Of a stretch of DNA of 64,000 nucleotides, positions 16,955-25,672 are shown piece after piece. Position numbers and translations under genes: made by a program. Source of the stretch: 20CM-2-55-15 sp964633285. Its GTDB lineage: Bacteria > Acidobacteriota > Terriglobia > 20CM-2-55-15. The notes below the pieces were generated by a model. The model had not been told where the DNA came from. It saw only the letters and a program-made list of their open reading frames with translations, and did not search any database. The DNA is taken from assembly GCA_964633285.1 (NCBI GenBank), contig CAZWGA010000006.1:86336-150335 (forward strand), read 5' to 3'. Numbering within the stretch: the stretch's first letter is position 1; every line of letters begins with the position of its first letter.

Positions 16955-19900
16955 ATGAAGACAATTCAGATGAATACCGGACCGTCTGCTGAGCTCCGTC
17001 TGGGTCTTGCAGGCTTCAGTTATCCTGATCTCTATAAATCCGAACGGCTAAAAGATCTTCTCGACACCTTCGACTGTGAAGTCGCGGCCGCCAACCCGGA
17101 GCTTTTTTCCGCCTGGGACGACTATCGCAACTATCCTGAAAAAAACAGAACCGCGCCCGAGATTGCGGCGCTGTTCGTTGGGATGGCCGCTCACGTAAGT
17201 CAGTTTCTGACGAAGTTATTCGGCATCGAGCAGGAGGTTGACGCTCTCGCCTCCGCCACCTCGGATCAGGATCCGGTGTTCCGGTTCAAAGTGGATTTTG
17301 TACGGCGTCGAGTTCTTCCCAATCTGAAAAAAATTGCTCCGGCGGCGGATGCGGCGCTTCTGGAATCCCGGATTTGTGAACTGCAGCAGCAGGCCGCTGT
17401 GAAGGCGAATCGCGATCTCGATCCTGAACTGGCTACGGCGTTGGCCGCCACGGATTTGATGCAGGAGGAGCGCGGGGGAGTGGCCCAACCCGCACTCGAT
17501 CTTTTGAAACAATGGTGCGCGGCGCACCTTCATGATCCAGCGTACCGGCACTGGGTCAGTTTTCGTTTTCCTGAATCGCTGGATCACTTCAATCTGGTTC
17601 CATTGCAGCGTCCGGAGGCGGATCTTCCCGAGGACATTCTCGGACCGGACTCGCGGTTGCGGCGGCGGGATGGTTTTGCATTGACCGATGAGCGCATGAA
17701 GCCGCGCGAAATCCTCAGCGAAATCCACTACTGCATTCTTTGCCACGAGCGCGACAAGGATACGTGTTCGAAAGGAATCAAAGCGGCCGACGGCAACGTC
17801 GCGATCAATCCGCTCGACATTCCTCTTGCGGGTTGTCCTCTTGACGAAAAGATTTCTGAAATGCACTTCCTGCGCAAGAACGGCGATGCAATCGGCGCGC
17901 TTGCATTGGTGATGATCAGCAATCCCATGTGTCCGGGTACCGGGCATCGAATCTGCAACGATTGCATGAAGGCGTGCATTTATCAGAAGCAGGATCCTGT
18001 CAACATCCCGCAGATCGAGACCGCCGTGCTTACGGATACGTTGAACCTTTCGTGGGGCGTGGAGATTTACGGATTGCTGACGCGGTGGAATCCCTTGAAC
18101 ATCGGCCGTCCCTACGCTCTTCCCTACAACGGAAAGAACGTCATGGTTGTCGGGATGGGACCGGCCGGGTATACGCTCGCGCACTACCTCATCAACGAAG
18201 GCTTCGGCGTCGCCGGAATCGATGGATTAAAAATCGAGCCTCTCGATGAAGAACTCACGGGTACACCGGATAAGCCGCCTCGCCCGATTCAATCCTGGTC
18301 CGAGATCTATAGGTCGCTCGACGAACGAATTCTGGAAGGTTTCGGCGGCGTTTCCGAATATGGCATCACGGTCCGGTGGGATAAGAATTTCCTGACCCTT
18401 CTTCATCTCACTTTATCGCGCCGCGATTTGCTTCGCATTTATGGCGGCGTGCGATTTGGCGGAACGCTGGAGATCGACGATGCGTGGGCATGGGGTTTCG
18501 ACCACATCGCCGTTGCCGCCGGCGCGGGCCGCCCGACGATCATCGATCTGAAAAACAATCTTGCCTGTGGTATTCGCAAGGCATCGGACTTTCTGATGGC
18601 GTTGCAACTTACCGGCGCATTTAAGCGCGGCGCGCTGCCGAACCTTCAGGTTCGCCTTCCCGCGCTGGTTATCGGCGGCGGGTTGACGGCCATCGATACA
18701 GCCACAGAGTTGTTCGCGTATTATCCCGTCCAGGTCGAAAAGACACTCGAGCGGTATGAAAAACTCGTTGAGGAATGCGGTGAAGAAACAGTCCTGGCGC
18801 CGTTCAATCCGAGCGAACGTGAAATCCTGAAGGAATTCGTGACCCACGGCGCTGCAGTCCGCAAGGAGAGAGAGCGCGCGGCCGCGGCGAACGAGAACCC
18901 GAATTTTGTTCCGCTGGTTCGTGCCTGGGGCGGTGTTTCGATCGTTTACCGAAAGCGGCTTGTGGACTCCCCGGCTTACCGGTTGAACCATGAAGAAGTG
19001 ATCAAGGCTCTCGAAGAAGGCATTTCGTTCATCGAGGGGCTCAATCCTGAAGAAGCGATCGTCGACGAAGGAAACAATGTTGTTGCGGTTCGCTTCAAAG
19101 GAAAAGATCGCATGGTCGAGTTGCCTGCACGATCGATGATGATTGCCGCGGGTACGACTCCGAATATTACATATGAGAAGGAGCATTCAGGATCGTTCCA
19201 GCTTGACGGGAAACGGAAATTCTTTGAAGCGCATCGCGCCATACGAAACGAGGCCGGGACCTTTGTTTTGGAGCCGGCGCCGGCCGGAGCGGGGTTTTTC
19301 ACTTCATATCAAGAGAACGGGCGTTTCATCAGTTACTACGGCGATAACCATCCCCTCTACGCAGGAAATGTTGTTAAAGCGATGGCTTCCGCGCGCGATG
19401 GTTATCCGCAAGTTGTCGCGTTATTTCAGGATGAATTGAACAACATCGATCCCGACGCTCAGGAGCAGCGCGATCTCGCTTGGCGCGAATTAACCGGCAA
19501 TCTTGAACGTGAACTCGTTGCCCGCGTGGCTGAGGTCCGCCGCCTCACGGAGAACATTATTGAAGTGATTGTCCATGCCCCCGCGGCCGCGCGACGCTTC
19601 AAGCCCGGGCAGTTTTACAGATTGCAGAACTACGAAACCCAAGCCAGATCTGTGAAAGGGACCCGGTTGCTGATGGAAGGCATCGCATTGACCGGAGCGT
19701 GGGTTGATCGCGAGAAAGGCTTGCTGTCTCTGATCGCTTTGGAATTGGGTGTGTCATCAAAGCTCTGCCGATACCTGCAGCCGGGCGAACCCGTCGTCGT
19801 CATGGGTCCAACGGGTACGCCTACGGAAATCGAACCGAAGGAAAACGTACTGCTCGCGGGCGGCGGCCTCGGCAATGCCGTCCTTTTCTCGATCGCCAAA

Positions 19901-20479
19901 GCCATGCAGGAGAAGGGCGATCGCGTTGTCTACTTTGCCGGCTACAAGAAGGGCGAGGATCTGTTCAAACGCGAAGAGATAGAAGCAGCGACCGACCAGG
20001 TCGTCTGGAGCACCGACATGGGTGCGGCCATCGAACCAGGACGGCCGCAGGACCGGCATTTCCGCGGCAACATCGTTCAGGCAATGCTGGCCTATGGACG
20101 TGGCGAACTGGGTGAATCGCTGGTGCCGCTTTCATCCATCAATCGGATCATCGCAATCGGTTCAGATCGAATGATGGCTGCAGTGAAAGACGCGCGCCAC
20201 GGCGTGCTCCAACCGCTGTTGCAACCCCATCACGTGGCGATTGCGAGTATCAATTCTCCAATGCAGTGCATGATGAAGGAAGTCTGCGCTCAATGCCTGC
20301 AGAAACACGTTGATCCTGCAACGGGCAAAGAGACGATCATCTTCTCCTGCCTTAATCAGGACCAGCCGATGGATCACGTGGATTTCAAGAATCTCGCCAC
20401 GCGGCTCAAGCAGAACACGGTTCAGGAAAAACTCGCAAATTTGTGGCTCGATTACCTGCTTGGCGAAGTGGGTGCGTAG
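16955..20479 (+). CDS. Giant FAD oxidoreductase: GltD/NfnB-like core fused to PyrK/NfnA-like ferredoxin reductase module
   Basis: Cytoplasmic flavoprotein of 1174 residues. Residues 1-255 match nothing I know. Residues 258-345 hold an Fe-S region with Cys260, 263, 271, 294, 326, 334, 337 and 341. About 390-830 is a GltD-like pyridine nucleotide oxidoreductase with an FAD motif GMGPAG near 399 and an NADP motif IGGGLTAIDTATEL near 572. About 848-1174 is a ferredoxin-NADP reductase module (FKPGQFYRL; GGGLGN near 966) ending in a PyrK-type [2Fe-2S] pattern, Cys1105, 1111, 1114 and 1132. The order equals NfnB followed by NfnA, the subunits of NADH-dependent ferredoxin:NADP oxidoreductase. It is not next to gltB; its reaction is unproven. 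Confidence 0.82.
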   Translation: MKTIQMNTGPSAELRLGLAGFSYPDLYKSERLKDLLDTFDCEVAAANPELFSAWDDYRNYPEKNRTAPEIAALFVGMAAHVSQFLTKLFGIEQEVDALASATSDQDPVFRFKVDFVRRRVLPNLKKIAPAADAALLESRICELQQQAAVKANRDLDPELATALAATDLMQEERGGVAQPALDLLKQWCAAHLHDPAYRHWVSFRFPESLDHFNLVPLQRPEADLPEDILGPDSRLRRRDGFALTDERMKPREILSEIHYCILCHERDKDTCSKGIKAADGNVAINPLDIPLAGCPLDEKISEMHFLRKNGDAIGALALVMISNPMCPGTGHRICNDCMKACIYQKQDPVNIPQIETAVLTDTLNLSWGVEIYGLLTRWNPLNIGRPYALPYNGKNVMVVGMGPAGYTLAHYLINEGFGVAGIDGLKIEPLDEELTGTPDKPPRPIQSWSEIYRSLDERILEGFGGVSEYGITVRWDKNFLTLLHLTLSRRDLLRIYGGVRFGGTLEIDDAWAWGFDHIAVAAGAGRPTIIDLKNNLACGIRKASDFLMALQLTGAFKRGALPNLQVRLPALVIGGGLTAIDTATELFAYYPVQVEKTLERYEKLVEECGEETVLAPFNPSEREILKEFVTHGAAVRKERERAAAANENPNFVPLVRAWGGVSIVYRKRLVDSPAYRLNHEEVIKALEEGISFIEGLNPEEAIVDEGNNVVAVRFKGKDRMVELPARSMMIAAGTTPNITYEKEHSGSFQLDGKRKFFEAHRAIRNEAGTFVLEPAPAGAGFFTSYQENGRFISYYGDNHPLYAGNVVKAMASARDGYPQVVALFQDELNNIDPDAQEQRDLAWRELTGNLERELVARVAEVRRLTENIIEVIVHAPAAARRFKPGQFYRLQNYETQARSVKGTRLLMEGIALTGAWVDREKGLLSLIALELGVSSKLCRYLQPGEPVVVMGPTGTPTEIEPKENVLLAGGGLGNAVLFSIAKAMQEKGDRVVYFAGYKKGEDLFKREEIEAATDQVVWSTDMGAAIEPGRPQDRHFRGNIVQAMLAYGRGELGESLVPLSSINRIIAIGSDRMMAAVKDARHGVLQPLLQPHHVAIASINSPMQCMMKEVCAQCLQKHVDPATGKETIIFSCLNQDQPMDHVDFKNLATRLKQNTVQEKLANLWLDYLLGEVGA

Positions 20480-21339
20480 TATCCGGGTCTCGTTCGAAGG
20501 TCGAGCGCTTTTCCCTTCTTTACTGAAGCGACAATCCTGACGTTTCGATAAGAACCGTCACGCGCCGGATTGCTTGAAAAATATCCGATGGTGTACTGCC
20601 CTCGAATCGCTCCGGCAATTCGCGGCCAGATCTTCTGCAGATCCGCTGTGGTCGCCGGAAAGAATGCTTCCCCGCCTCCGACTTTCGCAATTCTTCTAAG
20701 GACACCGGGATTGCGGTCCCTACGATTCGTAAAGGGATCGTAGATGCCGATGCAGTAGATCGTGGCGCTGGACTGTTGCGCCATGAGCAAAGCCTCATCG
20801 AGACTTGTATGGCTTGCATTGTCTCCGCCGTCGCTCAGGATGACGATTGCCTTTCGCTGGCGGGTTCCTTTCTTCAATTGCTGGAATCCCATTGCCAGTG
20901 CGTCATACAAAGCGGTTGTTCCCTGCGCTTTGGTTTCCATCAGGGCTGCGCGAAGCTGTGCGCGGTCACTCGTAAAAGGCACTGAAGCCGGAAGTGCGAA
21001 CCATGGACGGTAATTGAAGTCCACAATGAATGTTTCATTGCTGGGATGGCTGGCATCCAGAAAAGCAAGCGCCGCACTGACGACCTCCCTGGTTTTCGTC
21101 GACATGCTGCCGCTGTTATCAATCAGGAGCCCAACCGTGGATGGAGTGTCTTCCGGTTGGAAAACTTTGATGGCCTGCTCTTTTCCGTCTTCGTAAACCT
21201 TGAAATCCCCCTCGGTGAGTCCTGTGTAAGGCTGGCCACCGCTGTTCAAGACGGTAACGTTGAAAACAACGAGATCGACATCAATCGAAATGGTGAATTG
21301 AAGGAGAACGAAAGCGGAGAGAAGGAGCCTCAGGAGCAT
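20452..21339 (-). CDS. Secreted VWA-domain protein, acidobacterial type
   Basis: Exported protein of 295 residues. Residues 1-18 are a signal peptide (MLLRLLLSAFVLLQF). A short beta domain follows (VDLVVFNVTVLNSGGQPYTGL, then FKVYEDGKEQAI), then a VWA fold with a full metal site: DNSGSMS, the Thr in GTTALYDALAMGF and the Asp in VILSDGGDN. The combination matches the 'VWFA-related acidobacterial domain' family. The ATG at 21339 is preferred; the frame opens at a TTG inside a hairpin element. It overlaps the end of the convergent oxidoreductase by 28 bp. Partner unknown. Confidence 0.88.
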   Translation of the reverse strand: MLLRLLLSAFVLLQFTISIDVDLVVFNVTVLNSGGQPYTGLTEGDFKVYEDGKEQAIKVFQPEDTPSTVGLLIDNSGSMSTKTREVVSAALAFLDASHPSNETFIVDFNYRPWFALPASVPFTSDRAQLRAALMETKAQGTTALYDALAMGFQQLKKGTRQRKAIVILSDGGDNASHTSLDEALLMAQQSSATIYCIGIYDPFTNRRDRNPGVLRRIAKVGGGEAFFPATTADLQKIWPRIAGAIRGQYTIGYFSSNPARDGSYRNVRIVASVKKGKALDLRTRPGYYAPTSPSR

Positions 21340-21353
21340 GGTGCTTCCATCAT

Positions 21354-21434
21354 AGAACAAACGCAGGTTTAAAACCCGCCGTTACATCGTGTATCGGATT
21401 ATGGAGTCGCGGGTTTCATACCCGCGTTTGTTCT
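21354..21434. repeat. Long hairpin element (26-bp arms) overlapping the msrQ 3' end
   Basis: Arms 21354-21379 and 21409-21434 are inverted repeats with 3 mismatches in 26. Each arm is itself partly palindromic (GCGGGT near ACCCGC). It lies between msrQ and the VWA gene, and its right arm encodes the last residues of MsrQ (around RTNAGMKP). It probably ends msrPQ transcription. Confidence 0.8.
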
Positions 21435-22025
21435 TCGTCCCTGAAGGGCATACCAGCCTCGGATACTCAGTAGAACTGTCAGGAGCGCGCCATAAGCAAC
21501 CGGCCGCTGAATGTCGAGCTTAACTCGCCAGTAATAGTGAAAGACTCCGGCTGCAGCGCTGAAGTAGACAAGGCGGTGGACCAATTGCCACCTTCTGCCG
21601 CCGAGACGCGCGATCCATTTCTTCGTTGAAGTGACGGCGAGGGGAATCATGAGAATGAGGCTGAAGTAGCCGCCGATAATGAACGGATTCTTCGTGAGGT
21701 CTTTTACCATTTCATTGAAGTCGAAGGACTGATCCAGCCAGACGTACGTGATGAAATGAAGAGACGCGTGAAAAAAAGCAAACAATCCCATCATTCGTCG
21801 AAAGCGCACAAGGCTGTGCCATCCGGTGATCCGGCGAACCGGTGTGATGGCCAGCGTGATCATCAGAAATCGAAGTGTCCAGATTCCCGTTGTATCGCGG
21901 ATATCTTCGCGAGGATTCGCGCTGAGTTGATTGGTGAACGCCGCATGGATCAGCAGCGTCATTGGAACAAGGCATAGAAGGAAGACCGCCGGTTTGATGA
22001 GCCACCAGCGGTTGATTTTAGGCAT
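21399..22025 (-). CDS. msrQ: Protein-methionine-sulfoxide reductase heme-binding subunit
   Basis: Membrane b-type heme protein of 208 residues that delivers quinone-derived electrons to MsrP, which repairs oxidised periplasmic methionines. Six hydrophobic helices and the family stretches LRFLMITLAITPVRRITGW, RRMMGLFAFFHASLHFITYVW, and RRWQLVHRLVYFSAAAGVFHYYW with the heme-ligand histidines are present. It follows msrP by 11 bp. The C-terminal tail after about residue 196 (QGRRTNAGMKPATP) lies in the hairpin element and is likely foreign to the family. If msrP is truly broken, this subunit has no partner in the window. Confidence 0.92.
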   Translation of the reverse strand: MPKINRWWLIKPAVFLLCLVPMTLLIHAAFTNQLSANPREDIRDTTGIWTLRFLMITLAITPVRRITGWHSLVRFRRMMGLFAFFHASLHFITYVWLDQSFDFNEMVKDLTKNPFIIGGYFSLILMIPLAVTSTKKWIARLGGRRWQLVHRLVYFSAAAGVFHYYWRVKLDIQRPVAYGALLTVLLSIRGWYALQGRRTNAGMKPATP

Positions 22026-22036
22026 GATCCAAAACG

Positions 22037-23020
22037 TCAGTAGTTCTTGCGCAAATCCATTCCGGAGTACATTTGAGCTACCTGTTCTCCGTAGCCGTTA
22101 AACATGAGGGTCGGCCGGGTCCCATCTCCGAAGAATGGATTTCGAGCTTCGCCAATGCGTTGTACCGTCGCCTGGCGCCAGCGCGGTTGGTCGACGCTCG
22201 GGTTGACGTTGGCGTAAAAGCCGTAGGCTTGCGCTCAGGCGTCCATCCATGAACGGACAGGCAGCTTGTCCACAAAACGTATTCGGACGATTGCCTTGAT
22301 TCCCTTGAAGCCATATTTCCACGGCGTCACGAGCCGCAATGGCGCGCCATTCTGGTTCAATAGCGGCTTGCCGTAAACGCCTGTGGCAAACAATGCGAGC
22401 GGGTTTGTGGCCTCATCCAATCTCAGGCCTTCCCTGTATGGCCAATTCAAACCGCCGCCGATATATGGAGATCTCTGGCCGGGCATCTGGTTCTTATCGA
22501 CGATCGTATGAAATTCAACGAATTTCGCGGCGGGAGCCGGCTCGAGTTTTTTGATGATAGCTGCAAGAGGATAACCTCTCCATGGAATCACCATCGACCA
22601 GCGTTCGACGCAGCGCATCCGATAGACTCGATCTTCCGCAGTTAAGCCTTTAAGCAGGTCGTCCAGTTGATACGTCGCCGGATTCTTCACGAGTCCCTCG
22701 ACCACGACAGTCCAGGGCTTCGGTGGCTGGAATTTCGGGGCGTTGCGGCCAGGATCACCTTTGTCGCTTCCAAACTCGTAAAAGTTGTTGTACGTCGTGA
22801 CATATTCGTACGGCGTTTGTTTCTCCGTTGTATCGTACGGACCCGCTTTCCCCTGCAGTCCCGGTTCTGAAGATGCCGAACCTGTTACGCACCCGGGAAG
22901 CATTGTCGCCGCCGCCGTCGCGAGCCATGTTGCGTTTTTTATGAAGTCCCGGCGGTTGTGATAAACGCGTTCAGGTGTGATTTCCGAGGATGGAATATCC
23001 GATGGACGTTGAATGAGCAT
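22037..23020 (-). pseudogene. msrP: Protein-methionine-sulfoxide reductase catalytic subunit, interrupted by an in-frame TGA
   Basis: Periplasmic molybdopterin enzyme, partner of MsrQ. The twin-arginine signal NRRDFIKNA is at residues 22-30 and the presumed Mo ligand is Cys137 (RMRCVERWSM). The open frame stops at TGA 22237-22235, codon 262. The same frame continues after that codon with the family's conserved C-terminus (AYGFYANVNPSVDQPRWRQ, later FNGYGEQVA and MDLRKNY) to a TGA at 22039-22037. With read-through the product is 327 residues, close to the 334 of E. coli MsrP, and no frameshift is needed. A one-base substitution or sequencing error is the simplest reading; the stop is not at the catalytic residue. 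Confidence 0.85.
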
Positions 23021-23113
23021 GTCGAGAAACTCCTAAAAGAGTATACGGGCATTGTAGCAGAGGAATGTTGCCGCGGTCTGCATCAAGCCAAACCGCGGCA
23101 TTAATGCGGAAAG

Positions 23114-23314
23114 TTACTTCTTGTCGCTTTTCTTGTCGTCTTTCTTGTCGCTTTTTTTGGCGGTTTTCTTGTCGGCCTTGTCGTCTTTCTTGTCGGCCTT
23201 TTTTTCTGCCTTTTCAGTCTTTTTCTCTGCCTTCTTCTCCTGAGCGAAACTCGGTGCGGTTGACATGCCGACCATCACTGCAAGAGCTAACAGAAGTCCC
23301 AAAACTCTCTTCAT
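23114..23314 (-). CDS. Small secreted lysine/aspartate-repeat protein
   Basis: Exported protein of 66 residues: a signal peptide of about 25 residues ending STAPSFAQ, then a tail made only of Lys, Glu, Asp, Ala, Thr and Ser in units such as KKAEKK, KKADKKDDK and KKSDKKDDK. No fold is expected. An AGGAGAAT ribosome site precedes the ATG. Such tails may bind nucleic acid, lipid A or metal ions, but no function is assigned. The repeats produce an apparent long antisense frame, which is ignored. Confidence 0.7.
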   Translation of the reverse strand: MKRVLGLLLALAVMVGMSTAPSFAQEKKAEKKTEKAEKKADKKDDKADKKTAKKSDKKDDKKSDKK

Positions 23315-23424
23315 ACTGATTCTCCTTTTAATATCAAACGAAACTTACCTTGCGGCATTCTACCGCCTGGCGCGCCGCTAAAATACCACGAGAACCCATT
23401 CCAATCAAAGATTCGGCAAACTCC

Positions 23425-23499
23425 GGGTCAGACCGCTCGGTACCCAGTGCAACACTAAGTTCCGCAACCCGGAATTCAGGTGCAGAGGGGTCTGACCCC
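23425..23499. repeat. Degenerate hairpin element of the GTCAGACCC type
   Basis: GGGTCAGACC (23425-23434) and GGTCTGACCC (23489-23498) are perfect inverted copies, with a GAATTC at 23472-23477 between them. Flanking arm sequence (TCGGTACC against GGTGCAGA) is only partly complementary. It resembles the outer word of the element at 63284-63347. It sits in the 23315-23584 gap, which holds no convincing gene. Confidence 0.5.
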
Positions 23500-23584
23500 A
23501 GAGCCACGGGCATTGCCGCGGAGCCCTGTGGAGCCATCTTTCTGTAAACATTGACCCTCATTAAGAGCTCAGGTATACGGTCTC

Positions 23585-25660
23585 ATGCATTTACGCGATC
23601 TTTTTCTTCTGACAGTTCTGACTTTGGCGGGCGCCGCCGCGTTGGCCCAGAATACGGGCTCCCGGGGCGAGGAATTGTTTTTCGGTAAGGCCGGATGCGC
23701 GGATTGCCATGAAGTCAACGGCCGTGGCGGTGTGGTCGGTCCTGACCTTTCCGGCGCTGGAGCCATTCCCGCCGAGGTGTTGCGCGGAAAGATTCTCAAA
23801 CCCGGCAATCCCGTTCGAGGCCGTCCGGCACCCGGGGTCATTGTCGCGAAGCTGCGCGATGGACGCGAGATTCAGGGAGTGCGGCGAAATGAAGACACAT
23901 TCACACTCCAAATGGTTGACGGTTCCGGTCAACTGCATCTCCTCGAAAAAGCAAACCTCACTGAAGTGCGATATGAGAATCGATCGTTGATGCCTGCGGA
24001 CTACGCCACTCGAATAACAACAGACGACCTGCAGGCTCTCGTGACCTACCTCGGTACATTGAACGGCCGGGACATCAAGAAAACATCTGCAGCCCTTATC
24101 GGCGGAGGCATCGCGTCCACCCGATTGCGCAATTCGCAAGCTGAGCCTCAAAACTGGATGCATTATTGGGGCGACTATCAGGGAACACACTACTCGGCAC
24201 TGAAAGAAATCACGCCGGCCAATGTTTCAACTCTTCAGGCGAAATGGACAATTCAATTGCCGGGATCATCGGCTCTCGAGGCCGAACCGCTTGTGATTGA
24301 CGGCATCATGTACACGAGTGGACAGCCCGGTACGGTGCTCGCTCTCGATGCGAAGTCAGGCCGAAGCATCTGGCGGTATTCAAGACAACAACCCGTTCGC
24401 AATCCCAATCAGATAAATCCGTTCAATCGCGGAGTCGCGATCCTTGGTAATCGTGTTTTTCTCGGTACCCTAGATGCCGCGCTGGTTGCGCTGGACGCAA
24501 GAACCGGCCTCCTCCTCTGGGAAAGTCAAGTTGCCGACACAATGCTCGGTTACACGATCACGAGCGCGCCCCTCACCGTAAACGACAAAGTGATTGTTGG
24601 TGTGAGCGGCGGCGAATTTGGCGCGCGCGGCTTTCTCGATGCCTATGACGCCGCAACAGGAAAGCGGCTGTGGCGATGGTACTCGGTTCCCGGACCGGGT
24701 GAATTCGGCAATGACACCTGGTCCGGCGATAGCTGGAAATATGGCGGAGCGCCCATGTGGCTGACCGGTTCCTACGATCCCGATCTCAACACGCTCTACT
24801 GGACCACCGGAAATCCCGGAGCCCAGATCGATCGCTCAGTTCGCGGTAACGGCGATAATCTCTTCAGCGATTCGGTTGTTGCGATCGATCCGGATACCGG
24901 CCGGCGCAAATGGCATTTTCAATTTACGCCGAACGACGGCCACGATTGGGATTCCGCTCAGGATGTGGTCCTCGTCGATCGGATATGGCACGGCGAAAAT
25001 CGAAAGCTGTTGCTTCACGCGGATCGCAACGGCATGTTTTACGTTCTCGATCGAACGAACGGAAAATTTCTAGCCGGCACTTCGTTTGTTTATCAGAACT
25101 GGAACTCGGGCCTCGATGCGTCCGGGCGTCCGATACAGATTCCGGGATCCAATTCGAGTCCGGAAGGCACCTTCCTGGTCTATCCCTCTCTGGTGGGCGG
25201 CACGAATTTTCAAGCGCCGTCCTACAGTCCGGTGACGGGATGGTTTTATCTCGAGTATGCCGAGAGCGGCCAGCAATTCATCAGTGAGCCTGCAGTGTAT
25301 TCGGCCGGCCGCCAATACATCGGCCGAGGCCGGGGGAGTGTGCCTGATCCGAAACCGGGCGATCCCTCACCTTCAGCGGGAATCAAAGCTCTCGATCCCG
25401 AGACGGGCAAGACGATGTGGGATTTCAAACTGTTGCAGGGATCCCTCAGCAATGGCGTCATGGCCACAGCCGGAGGAGTCCTTTTTGCGGCGTCCCGCGA
25501 AGGGAATCTCATGGGTCTCGATGCGAGCAGCGGTAAAGCTCTCTGGCGATATCCAACTGGTGGAAACATGACGGCATCTCCGATGAGCTTTGCAGTCGAC
25601 GGCAAACAGTACATTGCAATCGCTTCGGGTGACTCGATCTATTGCTTCGGCCTCCCGTAA
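23585..25660 (+). CDS. PQQ-dependent alcohol-type dehydrogenase with N-terminal cytochrome c domain
   Basis: Periplasmic quinohaemoprotein of 691 residues. A signal peptide (1-21) precedes a cytochrome c domain with heme motif CADCH at 38-42 and a distal Met in RSLMPADYATR near 135. From about 190 an eight-bladed propeller follows, with repeats such as VLALDAKSGRSIWRY, LVALDARTGLLLWES, VVAIDPDTGRRKWHF, GIKALDPETGKTMWDF and LMGLDASSGKALWRY. In most quinohaemoprotein alcohol dehydrogenases the heme domain is C-terminal, so this order is notable. The intervening 70 residues (about 75-150) look like a typical PQQ-associated cytochrome extension (REIQGVRRNEDTFTLQM). Substrate unknown. Confidence 0.85.
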   Translation: MHLRDLFLLTVLTLAGAAALAQNTGSRGEELFFGKAGCADCHEVNGRGGVVGPDLSGAGAIPAEVLRGKILKPGNPVRGRPAPGVIVAKLRDGREIQGVRRNEDTFTLQMVDGSGQLHLLEKANLTEVRYENRSLMPADYATRITTDDLQALVTYLGTLNGRDIKKTSAALIGGGIASTRLRNSQAEPQNWMHYWGDYQGTHYSALKEITPANVSTLQAKWTIQLPGSSALEAEPLVIDGIMYTSGQPGTVLALDAKSGRSIWRYSRQQPVRNPNQINPFNRGVAILGNRVFLGTLDAALVALDARTGLLLWESQVADTMLGYTITSAPLTVNDKVIVGVSGGEFGARGFLDAYDAATGKRLWRWYSVPGPGEFGNDTWSGDSWKYGGAPMWLTGSYDPDLNTLYWTTGNPGAQIDRSVRGNGDNLFSDSVVAIDPDTGRRKWHFQFTPNDGHDWDSAQDVVLVDRIWHGENRKLLLHADRNGMFYVLDRTNGKFLAGTSFVYQNWNSGLDASGRPIQIPGSNSSPEGTFLVYPSLVGGTNFQAPSYSPVTGWFYLEYAESGQQFISEPAVYSAGRQYIGRGRGSVPDPKPGDPSPSAGIKALDPETGKTMWDFKLLQGSLSNGVMATAGGVLFAASREGNLMGLDASSGKALWRYPTGGNMTASPMSFAVDGKQYIAIASGDSIYCFGLP

Positions 25661-25672
25661 AATAGTGCGTAT

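Noticed and set aside
17216..18184. Long minus-strand frame (322 codons) inside the giant oxidoreductase
   Set aside because: It is antisense to a conserved flavoprotein; composition is Arg/His-rich without domains. The same applies to 18413-19186.
22235..22237. Selenocysteine at the internal TGA of msrP
   Set aside because: The position is not the catalytic Cys137 and is variable in the family; I also saw no obvious SECIS-like stem directly after it. A nonsense change or sequencing error is simpler.
23334..23561. 75-codon minus-strand frame with an internal repeat (VALG...DPEF twice)
   Set aside because: The repetition comes from the hairpin element at 23425-23499; there is no ribosome site or family.
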